DNA of 64,000 bases from Cheiracanthium punctorium (GCA_038373885.1 JAWZYV010002500.1:62001-126000), one strand, 5' to 3'; shown: positions 27,501 through 36,236, counted from the first letter of the stretch. Numbers and translations: made by a program. Notes: generated by a model not told the origin, from the letters alone.

Positions 27501-30500
27501 GAGCTTTTGAAACTATGTTGCTTACCATCTCCCCCTTTCTACCCTACAAACAGAAAACTTCCTCCATCCACCCAAATATTTAACATTTTTACTTAATTTT
27601 GAACTTTCACTTTTAATATAACTAAAATTTATTCCTCAACCACACACTGACACAAAAATTAGAAAACTATACACACCTCTTAAATAGCATAAGATATTTT
27701 AGAATGAAACTGCACTAAATTTTTGGATGAAGTAACTTCAAAATCTCAGGCATGAAAGCACACCCAAAACATAAAAACAGCGTAGATTTTAACGTGGCAA
27801 TAAAACTGAGGACCGACAGGCAAGAAGAGAGAAGTAAAGAATCTGTATATTTTAATTACCATTAAGGATTTGCAAATGCCATATATGAATTTAGAGTTCT
27901 TGTGAATTTTAATCAACAATATTAAAATTAATATTACCAATTCTGCTGTATTATTTGTTGCTGTCAGGGATATGTTTAGGATAAATTTGGGTCCGCTAAC
28001 GGACCCTTCACAAAATAATTGATCTTAAAAACAGACCTCTCACAAAATACTTCCATTTGTAAATGGCCTCTTTACAAATCTAACATTTTAATTCGGTAAC
28101 AGATTAAGTTAATACACACATTACAAGTTTTATAAAATTAACTAGCTATGTACCCGTTCTCCACACAGTAGAGAACAAAACTTTTTCTTACATGGATAAT
28201 TCGAATTGATTCCAGTAATGTGGAATCTAAAAATAAGCAAAATGATTTGACTCTTGGCATAATGCTGCTTATTAGTTATTTGTAAAGTTAGTATAAGTAC
28301 TGACCTGAGACCATTGCGATATTATTACACAAAAACTGTACCTGACATTCATGAACAGAAAAAGAAAAGCTTGACCATTTGCCGCGAAACTTCCTAATTC
28401 TCAAAATGTCTCATTTCTACATCATACTCTTTTTTGTTTTTAAGTTATACCATTAATACCATAGATACTACATGATGCGGAGAACCATTTTATTTTATAA
28501 TTAAATAGTTGTGTACCCGCTCTTCGCAAGTCAAGAAGAATATTTTACTAAAATGTGATCATAACTACTTGTGACAAAACAGAATCTCCAAGAAAAAAAA
28601 AAGTTCAGGTACAGTCTTTTCTGTTGAAACTACCGCTGGATATATTAACGCGACATAGAATTACTTAACGTTTAGTTTGCTGTGATGTAAGACGGCTGTT
28701 GAAAAATGAATAGAACACTTTTAGTTTCACAAAATATTTATTAATGCGGTATATTATGCTTTGATCAATGCTTATGTACTATCTTTTACTGATACCAATA
28801 AAATATATTTTTGTTTTTTGATTCTTAATACTTAATTTAAAGAAACTGTTTAGATATTTGTCACGAATGTAGTCTTATTTTTTGGTCATTCTTTCAATTT
28901 ATGCATTAGCATAAACCATAATCTTTTCACTTCATGGTTGCTACTAAATCAGCCCTCCATATATTTTTATGCATAATTCTTGTCAGATTGGCATATTTAG
29001 CACCACAAAATATCTCCAGCGATTCATGTCCCATTTAAAAATTCAATCTAAAATAATGCTGGATAATTCATTGTTGAAAAAACAGCATTCAATTCCTTTT
29101 CAGGCAACATAATATAAAATACGGAATTATTTCATGCATGGCGTACGTTTTGCTTGTGCATCTGTTATTCTGATTGGAGTTTCGAAAGAGGTTTTAAAGG
29201 CGTTATATCAAAATGACATAGATTTCCCATGCAAAAACTACATTTAAAAGTTTTTTTTTTTTTTTTCCCAAACTGGTAGCTATTCAGTTTCAGTTTCCAT
29301 GACGGCAAAAACTGAAAGCTTAGTGTCAAACGAAATCTTAAAGAAGCAGCTGCTGTATTTAAAATTCTTCTTCAGGGTGGCTACAGAAATTGAGAAAAAA
29401 AGTTCCCTGATTTTTCCCCCGATTTCCCTGATTATCTTTATCAAATTTCCAGAACTAATTATATGCATACCATAATCTTTCATGTAAATCACCATTGTGT
29501 ATCATGCACCAACAGGTGAATGCTTCATATAGGGAAATAAATAATAGAAAACCACAAAAATGCTTAATATTAATAAAATTGTAGTTCAGTTTCATAAATC
29601 CAAACATAAAATTTAGCTGAACACTAAAAGACAATATAGCAGAAAGTTTCCTCGTTTTTTAAAGATGGTGTTCAATTTCAAGCGTAAGGATGACTGATCA
29701 AAATAAACTGGCCACCTAATAACTTATTTTATTTAATCAATGTATCGTTTCAAATTAAAAAAAAATATGTAAAAAGGCTTCAAAATGAGCCCTATCTATA
29801 AAAAAAAAAGACGACATTTAGTCATCTGAATATAAAGACTAGTTTGTGCGAAATCCGAAAACTTTATCATGTGCACCTTGTTTTTTCAAAACCGTGATTC
29901 ATATTTCTATGTTCTCGTGTGATCTATATTCGTGTTTTCGGATTCCTAAAATGTTTGCCTCAGTTGAGTATCGTATGATCCAGAACGGAGCCGCGAGTCA
30001 GACGCTGATTGACAACTAAAAGCAATCTAGTTTACTAGGCAAAAACAAAATTTCCCTGATTTTTAAATATTTTTACAAAATTCCCTGATATTTCCAGATC
30101 GATAAAGTACCCTGATTTTTCCATGATTTCCCTGATCTGTCGACACTCTGTTCTTTACTTAAAGATTTTTTTAAATCTCCTAATTTATATTTTCCTTCCG
30201 TTTTTCTTTTAAAAGAGGGTGAAATGCATGCTCCGTCATTTGACAAAATATCAAAATGTTATGACGTATAGAATTCAAGATGCAACAGTTTTAAAAATAT
30301 TTTACGAAATTATAATCAAAACTAAAAAAAAAAATAAATAAAAAATCTACAACTTATGTTACACAGTCAGAACAAACTGTTCTACAAAGGAAATTATCTC
30401 CTCTGTCCAATGATGCAAATATTGTTTCATTGCGAGTGCAATTACTGGTGTTATGTATTAAGCGAGAAAAAATAAAACATTTTCTAATTTGATTTTCGAA

Positions 30501-33500
30501 AAATATCGTTCCGAGGTGTGTTAGGACCTGTCCTAGTTAAGCCGTATACAAAATTTGGTAGGTCTGACCACCCGTCTCTATGCTATGCAATCGAAAGGCA
30601 CATGCATAAGACTGGAGGTCGCAAATCTGCACACATACATAGCCAATCTGCACATGTTAAATCGCCCTTCATATTAAACTAGATGACATGGATAATGAAA
30701 AATCTCCATTATCCGTAAATTTTGATTATTCAATGTTGGTTTGGTTCCAGTTACATCAGATAATTATATCTAAGTTCTACTCTATTTGCATTATTTATAT
30801 AAATCAGTACACATAAATCAATTTGATGTGCTTATTTATAAAAATCTGCATGTGTTTGTTTATAAATATATAGGTTTTTTTTAAAGGGCCACCTATAAAT
30901 ATGGAACTTTAAAAATTTTAATAATTTAATTTAGTACTAAATTATTTTTCAAATTCACAAAAATAGAACCTTATTTTCATAAAATTCACAAAACCAGAAC
31001 CCTGGCTAGAAACATCTGATAGAACGCTAATTTCAGATTCACAAATTATGCATATATTTTTCACAATTACACTAAAACAGGGCCCATCTAAAAAGTGTGG
31101 ACTAGGGCTAGAATATATTGGAATTTGAAATATCAATACCATCTTATATCGTGATATATCGATATTTTTCACACTTAAATTTAGTATTTTTGAAATGTAA
31201 GCAATCCAATAAACGAACCATTAAACCACTTGCTATATTTAAAAATTAATTAAAATAGATTTTAATGAGTAATTGTTGGTACTTTAATTAAAATTAATAT
31301 ATGAAGGGTGTAGAATGACTTTACAATAAAATTTTTCTTCTGAGAAAAACAACTTCGAGGCCAGCAGTAAAGTGGTTTTCCCCATTATACCATAGCTTGT
31401 TTCTTTTTCTTAATAGTGTTCTCCCCCCAAAATAATTCAAGTGGTGATAGTGCTCATTTAAAGCTAGAAGATGACACAACAATCTCATTTTTGAAAAAAA
31501 GGCCGTAAAGTGGTTTTACCCCTGGAGCCCTTCATATATCTCAGTTCATATCATTTAATGGCAGATTAATATAAACATAATTTGAAAAGTTTCAGTTTTT
31601 AAAAAGAACTGTATAAATACAAATACTGTCAACAAAATCTGAACTCACCGTAAACAAGAACAAAAAAGTCAACTGTTTCCAATTGAATGAAATATGCCGA
31701 CCGACAGCTATAGATATGCAGGCTCTATACAAATCCCTCAAAGTTCTTTATTCGGTATTGTAATCGGACTCTGTATTTTATAATCGGACTCGGGAATGAT
31801 TAATTGACGTGTTAGTTTTTAGTAGCCTTGATCACTGTTGGAAAACTGACATAATTCGGTTTCTGTATTTTTTTTATCTGCGGCCGCTATTTTTGGAACT
31901 TTACCATTTTCCAGATTTCACTGAAATGAAAATGGGAAGATCGAATTTATTATGCTGGAATAAATCAGATAGTTCGGTAAATATTGATTTTTGGCCCAGC
32001 CCTAAGCCAACATGTAGAAATTCACTCTGGGATGGTTTCCAGACTTTGGAGATGCCGCCAGGAGGCTAGTGTTTAAAATGCTCAAATTGAAAATATAGGG
32101 GAGCTTCGTATGACCCCCTGGGCCTGTTAGATTAGAAGGTTAAGTTTGGTGTCAAAGCATTCGAAATTTTATGTATCGATGGGGTTGTAGCGTCTAGGGG
32201 GGGAGGGGGGGGGGTCGAGAATCAAATAAAAACGCAACTCCCAATGGATAGTTTCCGAGATATACGTTAATTAATTATGGTAATTGGACTAATTAACCAT
32301 GATTGAGGCTTAAAAGGACTGCAAACATGTAGAAATTGGCTCTGCGACAGTTTCCAGGTTTTGGAGATGCCGCCGGAGAAGGCTAGCGTTTAAAATGCCC
32401 CAATTGAAAATACAGGGGAGCTTCGTATGACCCCCTGGGCCTGTAAGATTAAAAGGTTAAGTTTGGTGTCAAAGCATTCGAAATTTTATGTATTGATGGG
32501 GGTGTTCTCTCTAGGGGGGAGGGGTCGAGAATCGATAAAAATGCACTCCGATGGATAGTTTCCGAGACATACGTTAATTAATTATGGTAATTAGGCTAAT
32601 AAACCATGGAGCTGTTTTTCTGCGATCCAGTATCGTCATCAACGGAGAGAAAACAGTAGCAAAAGCATTACAAGCTGGTATTGATCTCTGGATTTTCTTA
32701 TCGCCGGCCTGTATTTTTTACCTTTATCAAATTTGAGATTTCACTGAGATGAAAATGGGAATATCAGATATCTGATGTTGAAATAAAACCGATATGTCGG
32801 TATTTATCGATTTTTGGCCCAGCCCTAGTGTGGACAGACCCCTGTCTGTACAGCCCATGTATTTTTATTAAATAAAAGAAAAGCATATTCATAATTTTCA
32901 TGAACTGTTGATAAATCTTTCAGACTTACTTCCAACTTAAAAAATATTTTTTGAGTGTATTTTAATATAAAATTGTAAAAATTTCGATAAAATGTAAAAT
33001 AGCAGTCTATTTTTAATCCTATATTAGAATTTAAATACAGGGACGCAAAAGAAAAAATTGTCATTCACGAGAGAATGGAAGAAGATTAAATGCAATCTTG
33101 ATTTTCAATGCAACTCAGCATTTAAAAAAAAAAAAAAAGCGGATTTTCATATTTTTGCAAATGTCCCTTCACGCCTGGCAATTTTGAAAATTGTACCAAA
33201 TTCAGAATAATGTAACTCAGGGTTCTTTCCGGGCCTTGGCCAGATGCACCACTTGCCAAGCTTCGCTGACCACCCAACAGGAAAATCAGAATATCATTTC
33301 AAATACTTTAAGTCTATAAAATTACACATCATAGATTATTAATGGCACCCAGCTGACAAAAACTTCTGGGAAATCATTGATTAATCTCTGATATAATATA
33401 CACAACTGCTATTTTATAAATTAATTTTATACAAGGTTGTCAATTTTTTATGCTTGCAGTAAACATAGCATAAAAAAAAAATTTTTTTACTCTAAACAAC

Positions 33501-34505
33501 CTTATCAGCTAGATACTTCTTAATATTTTTACAAAGTAAAGAAAGTATTAAGATTCAGATGGAAAAGTATATTTCTTTTAAAATATTTAACAAAAATGCA
33601 GCAAAAGCAACATTTACTGTAGATTTGGGTTACTTTTTGAATTAAGTTATTGACTAATTTAATATGGCCTACGACCTCAATCTAACTTATATGTCAACAA
33701 TTATTAATAACTTTTGTGTTAAAGCCTAATTGAAAGCTTAATAAACTGATTGCCATTTATGCTTTGTTTATATAAGTATGTAATTTTTTTAAAACATTAA
33801 GTTTTGACTGACAAGTTGTCATATCAAATATCTAATCCTCTACACATATGCAACACAGCAAAATATTTTTAATAAAAAGATTAAAAGAGAAAGATAGGGG
33901 AAAAGTTAATTATACATAAATTAATAATTTACAAAGTTTTAACAGAAAAGGGAAGAATAGCTGAATTCTCATTAATAAGGGTCATTTAAGATATTAATTT
34001 ATTTAAAATATGTGTACTTAAAAAAATAAATCAATAAGTATGTCTCATAAAACACAAGACTTTTATCCGATCAAAATTTCAACTTACAGCTGCCGAGAGT
34101 ATAATCCTTCGTCGATACTGTTAGCATCTGCATTAGATTGGTTTGTAGAGCCATTCTGTGCCATTTCACCCTAAATGGAAAAAAAATACAGAAACACAAG
34201 TTACACAAAGTAGCAAAACGAAACTAACAGTTTTAAATGAGCACAAAACAGATCGATCGATCCAACCACAATCATTGGTGGATGAAATCTTAAAATATGA
34301 CAAAAGAATAAAATAATACACAAGCACTTTAGAGATGCATTTATAGAAAAACAACGTAAGCTACGCAAGAAAGCGAAATAAAAACTACCCCGCCATTTTC
34401 GCAGGTTTCATCGGTGTCTTCGGCGGCCATTTCCTGCGGTTCTTCTGTTTCACCCGTCTCACCATTGGCGCTACTGCCAGGAGCCGAACTGCACGCTGTT
34501 CCCAT
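405..34505 (-). CDS. UBA1: Ubiquitin-activating enzyme E1, N-terminal half (11 exons, truncated by left window edge)
   Basis: E1 activates ubiquitin with ATP and passes it to E2 enzymes in cytoplasm and nucleus. Coding segments on the minus strand, in order: 34389-34505, 34088-34170, 22458-22626, 13614-13748, 13169-13275, 10089-10179, 8747-8879, 4896-4993, 1088-1234, 597-764, 405-509. All introns are GT..AG and phases are compatible throughout, giving about 451 residues. Recognisable E1 blocks include [17 protein letters not shown], the Rossmann stretch [60 protein letters not shown], and [10 protein letters not shown] followed by [14 protein letters not shown]. These cover the inactive adenylation half, the first catalytic-cysteine half-domain and the four-helix region. 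The active adenylation domain, catalytic cysteine and ubiquitin-fold domain lie beyond position 1. UBA1 rather than UBA6/UBA7 is judged from overall similarity to animal UBA1. Confidence 0.95.
597..764 (-). CDS. UBA1: UBA1 exon 10
   Basis: 168 nt, phase 0, residues 361-416. Ends [21 protein letters not shown], the conserved E1 segment before the active adenylation half. Human E1 reads [21 protein letters not shown]. Donor GTAATA. Confidence 0.95.
1088..1234 (-). CDS. UBA1: UBA1 exon 9, start of four-helix region
   Basis: 147 nt, phase 0, residues 312-360. Contains [20 protein letters not shown] and [10 protein letters not shown], matching the E1 stretch that links the FCCH and four-helix bundle. 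Donor GTATGT; a poly(A) tract lies just upstream in the intron at about 1251-1275. Confidence 0.94.
1941..4116. mobile_element. Inverted-repeat element with GGCCAAAGCCCGA termini (non-coding)
   Basis: Inverted arms of roughly 75 bp face each other at 1941-2018 and 4037-4116. Both read ATGTTAYGGCCAAAGCCCGA from the outside and share TTCGCGA, GGCCAGCC/GGCTGGCC and GCATTTTGGCCAA further in. Related GGCCAAAGCC pieces recur just inside at about 2078-2096 and 3970-4010. The 2-kb interior has no coding sequence I recognise. A TSD could not be read confidently and the superfamily is unknown. It lies in UBA1 intron 8. Confidence 0.6.
4896..4993 (-). CDS. UBA1: UBA1 exon 8
   Basis: 98 nt, residues 279-311: [20 protein letters not shown] then [10 protein letters not shown], the end of the FCCH domain and return to the adenylation fold. 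Acceptor is TACAG, donor is GTAAGT. Confidence 0.95.
6000..6781 (-). pseudogene. Broken Tigger/pogo-type transposase (CENP-B HTH + DDE), 3'-truncated
   Basis: Two reading frames on the minus strand join across a run of seven T at 6414-6420, where one base has been gained or lost. The first piece (6781-6407) has the CENP-B-like helix-turn-helix ([18 protein letters not shown]) and second DNA-binding domain ([20 protein letters not shown]). The second piece (6413-6000) carries [13 protein letters not shown] and [10 protein letters not shown], the first two DDE-type acidic sites. Homology stops after this, so the third acidic residue and the C-terminus are missing. Terminal repeats were not found. 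It lies in UBA1 intron 7. Confidence 0.9.
7498..8217. mobile_element. hAT-like non-autonomous relic (CAGGGTTTCTACA terminus)
   Basis: The left end reads CAGGGTTTCTACAAATTTC. The right end, reverse-complemented, reads TTTCTACAGACCTGGAAAGT, so the ends are inverted, but the outermost right bases appear lost. CTAATA flanks both sides (7492-7497 and 8218-8223), the remnant of a possible 8-bp duplication. No transposase is visible inside. Confidence 0.5.
8747..8879 (-). CDS. UBA1: UBA1 exon 7, first catalytic-cysteine half-domain
   Basis: 133 nt, residues 235-278 plus one base. Encodes [20 protein letters not shown] and GMIELNG, the FCCH insertion that E1s of the ubiquitin type carry in the inactive adenylation half. 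Donor GTAAGT. Confidence 0.96.
9168..9853. mobile_element. 686-bp near-palindromic foldback element
   Basis: Arms of about 287 bp at 9168-9455 and 9567-9853 are inverted copies with few mismatches, separated by a spacer of about 110 bp. Outer ends are AAGAGCCAG and CTGGCTCTT. Shared blocks include the GGTCTGGC/GCCAGACC region, GTATGCGCAGAG, TAGGAACAATCG and CTTTATAGTGG. No clear TSD and no coding sequence. Transcribed as part of UBA1 intron 6, it would form a long hairpin. Confidence 0.8.
10089..10179 (-). CDS. UBA1: UBA1 exon 6
   Basis: 91 nt, residues 204-234: [10 protein letters not shown] through [14 protein letters not shown]. The first base completes the split Gly codon. Donor GTAAGT. 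Confidence 0.94.
10951..11175. repeat. Duplicated motif with palindromic GGGTCAAATTGACC core
   Basis: Two related blocks about 168 bp apart (10951-11010 and 11119-11175) share ATACCTAAAACTGC, the palindrome GGGTCAAATTGACC, then AATTCAYRTTGCAA. Such cores occur near the ends of some piggyBac-like elements, but no TTAA-flanked terminus or transposase was found here, so that assignment is only a suggestion. Confidence 0.5.
12420..12525 (+). repeat. Possible non-LTR retrotransposon/SINE 3' tail
   Basis: The stretch CTGCTACACGAACGACAGAC followed by AAACACACAGACACTG and TATTATATGTATAGATTATA resembles the 3' ends of RTE-type LINEs and their SINE partners. There is no reverse transcriptase nearby, so it is a 5'-truncated or decayed copy at most. 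Confidence 0.35.
13055..13150 (+). repeat. Second possible non-LTR 3' tail
   Basis: AATCCGTTTAACCATTTCAG followed by TGTGAAAGAGTAACGAACAT and a stretch of ACATACA-like units, ending in ATTAGTATGATAT. This is the typical layout of RTE-type 3' ends. It lies just upstream (in window order) of UBA1 exon 5. Confidence 0.4.
13169..13275 (-). CDS. UBA1: UBA1 exon 5
   Basis: 107 nt, residues 169-204. It begins [12 protein letters not shown] and ends NTKGLFG, with the Gly codon split 2/1. Human E1 has VVVLTNTPLEDQ and DTRGLFG here. Donor GTAAGT. Confidence 0.95.
13614..13748 (-). CDS. UBA1: UBA1 exon 4
   Basis: 135 nt, phase 0 at both ends, residues 124-168. Encodes [25 protein letters not shown] and EDFLKKFR, matching the E1 segment after the Rossmann strands. 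Acceptor is TTCCAG, donor is GTGAGT. Confidence 0.95.
13752..17120. other. Intron 3 stretch without recognised genes
   Basis: AT-rich, with many poly(A)/poly(T) runs and a (GT)n microsatellite at about 16442-16463. A possible hAT-like left end, CAGGGTTCGTACACATTTCA, starts at 15476; its partner end was not found. Nothing coding is supported. Confidence 0.5.
17123..18378 (+). mobile_element. Tc1-family element, fully delimited, with TA target duplication
   Basis: 1256 bp. The left end CAGGTATAGAACAAAATAAT and the inverted right end CAGGTACAGGACAAAATAAT differ at only two of these 20 positions. TA flanks both sides (17121-17122 and 18379-18380), as expected for Tc1/mariner insertion. The interior carries one degenerate Tc1-type transposase reading frame. 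The element lies in UBA1 intron 3, opposite in orientation to the gene and 252 bp from a Sola-like element. Confidence 0.93.
17306..18326 (+). pseudogene. Tc1-like DDE transposase pseudogene
   Basis: Begins [20 protein letters not shown] with an HTH-like N-terminus. The Tc1 core follows: WSDESFF (first Asp), [23 protein letters not shown] (second Asp), then [12 protein letters not shown] (catalytic Glu, DD34E-type spacing). It is dead in this copy: an in-frame TAG after CQDHLK, an in-frame TGA after VPTVKH, a frameshift near 17945-17955, and further shifts after the EPLWG block. The last recognisable residues end at a TAA at 18324-18326. Confidence 0.93.
18634..22417 (+). mobile_element. Sola-like DNA transposon with ~760-bp terminal inverted repeats and 4-bp TSD
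   Basis: 3784 bp. Both ends begin GGGTCATTCCATTTCAAATC when read inward. Inverted arms extend to about 19392 on the left and start near 21645 on the right, roughly 760 bp each. CTTT flanks both sides (18630-18633 and 22418-22421), a 4-bp TSD. The 2.2-kb interior keeps only the N-terminal part of a transposase-like frame. The 4-bp TSD, GGG ends and protein type suggest the Sola superfamily; that assignment is from memory. Intron 3 of UBA1. Confidence 0.85.
20934..21349 (+). pseudogene. N-terminal fragment of Sola-like transposase
   Basis: The readable frame contains [20 protein letters not shown], then [20 protein letters not shown] and a C-x2-C pair ([10 protein letters not shown]), a Cys-rich N-terminus I associate with Sola-type transposase proteins. 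After about 21250 the frame shifts and continues with [16 protein letters not shown] to LKLID, ending at a stop near 21349. The DDE core and C-terminus are absent, so the element cannot mobilise itself. A possible true start lies upstream, such as the ATG at 20811, interrupted by a stop. Confidence 0.6.
22458..22626 (-). CDS. UBA1: UBA1 exon 3, nucleotide-fold core of the inactive adenylation half
   Basis: 169 nt, residues 67-123, from YVLGHEAM through the Gly-rich [13 protein letters not shown] and [10 protein letters not shown] to DLSSQ. Donor GTAAAA, weaker than the other donors of this gene. The right end of a 3.8-kb Sola-like element lies only about 36 bp inside the downstream intron. 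Confidence 0.96.
22630..23850. other. Intron 2 stretch with terminal-repeat fragments
   Basis: Holds a C-run/A-run junction at about 23016-23034. CAGGGTGGTCCTAAGCTATG at about 23204 looks like a mariner-type end without a partner. The region around 23521-23600 (GTCGATGCAGACAAAATTTG, CCCCTTTACAAAA) is a diverged copy of the dispersed repeat seen at 52.1 and 53.0 kb. No coding sequence. Confidence 0.45.
23853..24298. mobile_element. 446-bp MITE, CAGGGTGGTTA termini, TA target duplication
   Basis: Left end CAGGGTGGTTAATTAAACTT and inverted right end CAGGGTGGTTATAATTATAG. TA flanks both sides (23851-23852, 24299-24300). There is no coding capacity. The TSD and size fit a Tc1/mariner-type MITE. 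UBA1 intron 2. Confidence 0.8.
24370..24510 (-). repeat. Copy of the CAGGGGTTGATG dispersed repeat; empty-site copy for the 49-kb pogo insertion
   Basis: On the minus strand this reads CAGGGGTTGATTGAAGAATT, then GGTCCCATTTTTGTG and AATTTCAACACTTACATTTG. The same sequence flanks the element at 49217-51976, where it is split at CACTTA. This copy is uninterrupted and so shows the pre-insertion site. Confidence 0.65.
24684..26139. mobile_element. 1456-bp non-coding element with GGGRATAATACCGTAAGCG termini and 8-bp TSD
   Basis: Left end GGGGATAATACCGTAAGCGG and inverted right end GGGAATAATACCGTAAGCGT. Exact 8-bp direct repeats TTCAATTA flank it (24676-24683 and 26140-26147). Both ends carry TCGCCAA subterminal motifs. 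The interior is strongly T+G-rich on the plus strand with no convincing coding frame. An 8-bp duplication fits hAT, P or Merlin-type insertion; GG ends would favour Merlin over hAT, but I cannot assign a superfamily. UBA1 intron 2. Confidence 0.85.
26148..29367. other. Intron 2 stretch with decayed repeats
   Basis: No coding sequence recognised. Two related fragments beginning AACTAGCTATGTACCCG (28140) and AATAGTTGTGTACCCG (28503) look like pieces of one dispersed repeat; a third similar piece sits near 48360. The 27970-28080 segment (GGGTCCGCTAACGGACCC, TTCACAAAA) resembles the CAGGGGTTGATG repeat family. There are TA microsatellites near 26450 and 27305. Confidence 0.45.
29373..30150. mobile_element. 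CAGGGTGGCTACAGAAATTG element, copy A, 5-bp TSD
   Basis: 778 bp. Left end CAGGGTGGCTACAGAAATTG; inverted right end CAGAGTGTCGACAGATCAGG. TTCTT flanks both sides (29368-29372, 30151-30155). Internal blocks (AGTTCCCTGATTT, TGTGTATCATGCAC, AGGATGACTGATCAAAATAA, GATCCAGAACGGAG) are shared with copy B at 44953-45909 and in part copy C. It is non-coding and lies in UBA1 intron 2. CAGGG ends recall hAT, but the duplication is 5 bp instead of 8. Confidence 0.85.
31103..32827. mobile_element. hAT-like element with TAGGGCT ends and 8-bp TSD
   Basis: 1725 bp, bounded by TAGGGCTAG on the left and CCCAGCCCTA on the right. Exact 8-bp duplications GTGTGGAC flank it (31095-31102, 32828-32835). The subterminal ATATCGATATTTTTCA near 31150 resembles the inverted GATTTTTGGCCCAGCCC side. 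No transposase is visible. A second copy of the right end (TTTTTGGCCCAGCCCTAA) occurs internally at 31988-32005, so the interior has been duplicated. UBA1 intron 2. Confidence 0.85.
32008..32612 (+). repeat. Tandem duplication, ~314-bp unit, two copies
   Basis: Units start at 32008 and 32322 with CAAMCATGTAGAAATT. They share GTTTCCAG, TTTTGGAGATGCCGCC, GGGGAGCTTCGTATGACCCC, TTTGGTGTCAAAGCATTCGA and ATACGTTAATTAATTATGG. They are embedded in the hAT-like element at 31103-32827. Confidence 0.85.
34088..34170 (-). CDS. UBA1: UBA1 exon 2
   Basis: 83 nt between the acceptor TTTAG and the donor GTAAGT. It encodes the end of the variable N-terminus and the start of the conserved fold (DEGLYSRQL), residues 40-67, with the last Leu codon split 2/1. 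The intron before it is 218 bp and the one after it is 11.5 kb, the largest in the window. Confidence 0.93.
34389..34505 (-). CDS. UBA1: UBA1 exon 1 (start codon)
   Basis: Encodes residues 1-39, an acidic low-complexity N-terminus rich in Gly, Ser, Glu and Thr, as in other E1s. It ends in phase 0 at the donor GTAGTT. The ATG at 34505 was chosen because it has A at -3 and G at +4. Another in-frame ATG ten codons upstream (34535) has a weaker context and could give a longer form. The frame stays open further upstream, so the 5' limit is not certain. Confidence 0.8.
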
Positions 34506-35990
34506 GGTTACCGCTACCCAAACACTAGAGCGCATAGCAACTGTAAGCAAGCGAAAAGAAGTGCATCTTCCAAGACGACTCAAGAAATTCCTTTATGATC
34601 GGCTGTTAGTACATGGAATTGTAATTCCATCAAAGGGGATTTAAGCTACTAATTGACGTACGATCGGAATAAAAGCGGTAAGTCTTGATTACATCGGAAC
34701 TTAATAAATTTTTACTCACAAACGTGATTGTCAAATTTTCGTGTATACTAGCACATACACATGAAATATATTTAAAAGATAAAACGCGCACAGATTCTAA
34801 GAAACCTTTAGACTATTCAGGACAGGAATAAGAAAACGGAGAGAATCGGCGATCTAGTTATGTCTAAAGGAAAACATCGCAGAATAACAGACATACGACA
34901 AAAACTACGATATTTCGTTCATTCAACCGATCAATGAATCAGTCAAACGTCACTTGAAGGACACCGACTAACCAATAGTATGCGACAGCAACGGAGAATT
35001 CTTAGAAATGTACACACCGTTACTGCATTTTTCAGACCTATGCATACATACATGTATGCATGGGTTGAAAAAAGCTATTTTTAATCAATACCTATATAGA
35101 ATGCAATCAATAAGCAGAGTTAAATTATTTTAATGTATAGATTTAATAAACTGTCAGATATTCATTTATATACCAATAAATGAAAAGATAAATCATGCCT
35201 GATAAATCGACATGCAATAACAGTTTACTAGTATTACAATTTTTTTGCGGACACTACTAGTATTTAACGACCGTTTATACACCATTTCTTTGCATGTGTG
35301 GTGAACGCATGACGCGACGCGGCAGTTATTTTCCTCTTCTGTGTCCATCTTTGTTTTCAGGTTGTCTTTAAATGCTCCTTCTAGAGTTCAGTGCGTTCAG
35401 ACAGACATTAAAACACCCATGCCGATTTTAACACTGATGGGACGCAGAATAGTAGTATGAACAGATTCTACAGTGATAACATAAAGAATTGTGTCATTTC
35501 TATTCACACTGGCTTCAGTACCAAGTCTTGCCAACATTCTGTTAAGAAAATAATTATTCGTTATACATCATACTGTGCTTCAACCACTACCGTCATAGCA
35601 ATAGAAATTTTTTGAAATGGATTATTAGTTCACGGCACATACAGACAGTAAAAAAACAAGCTGATTCAACATTTAAGCTTTGTTGGATTTGATTGTGTAG
35701 AATAAAAAGTGTCTTTATTTGGTCAACTGCAACCGAAATGGATATATTTAATTAATGGTCACTAGCTTTAAAAAGAACAAGTTTCACACGATTCTCATTA
35801 ACATGTAAATTCAGAATGGGATGCGCACTCAACCCACTAGACTGCTTGATGATTAAATTGTGATTAGAAGGGAGAGAGTGGGAAAGAAACTGTTAATATT
35901 AACCACTATTTAAAAAAATTACTGTCAAAGTAAACTGAAACAAGCTGAGGTAAATAAAATGGACTTTTTTAAATGTGTTGTGATGTGTTT
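34506..35990. other. Region upstream of UBA1; promoter not resolved
   Basis: Should contain the UBA1 5' untranslated region and promoter, but I see no unambiguous TATA box, initiator or upstream exon. The first 100 bp upstream are GC-richer than the surroundings, and a short CpG-rich patch lies at 35300-35330. No coding sequence is supported. Confidence 0.4.
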
Positions 35991-35995
35991 TTAAG

Positions 35996-36236
35996 AGCAA
36001 ACCTGCTACGAGGGGTATTGCCTCAGGATGGGGAGGTAGCCTTGCATGGAGGACTATGTAAGGGTGTTCCTAACGCGTATTGTCACGTTACATCTGGAGA
36101 AAACCCTACTAATACTGTCAGACTGTTAGATCTCGACAGCGCGCGATGGGACCGCACCAGGACTTGTACAATTCGGCCTTTCTATCCGTTTCCTGTTTTC
36201 AGTGGCATACATCACTGTAGCATGGTGAGGCGCTTA
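35996..36236 (-). repeat. tRNA-derived SINE, copy 1
   Basis: On the minus strand the body reads GGGTTTTCTCCAGATGTAAC then GTTAGGAACACCCTTACATA and GTCCTCCATGCAAGGC, matching the body of the plus-strand copy at 55.1-55.36 kb. The head shares the degenerate promoter region (GCCACTGAAAA, then TGGTGCGGTCCCATCGCGCG) with that copy. A plus-strand reading frame of 93 codons here is an antisense artefact of the SINE. Confidence 0.75.

Noticed and set aside
34414..34644. 76-codon open frame on the plus strand
   Set aside because: It is antisense to UBA1 exon 1 and its upstream region.
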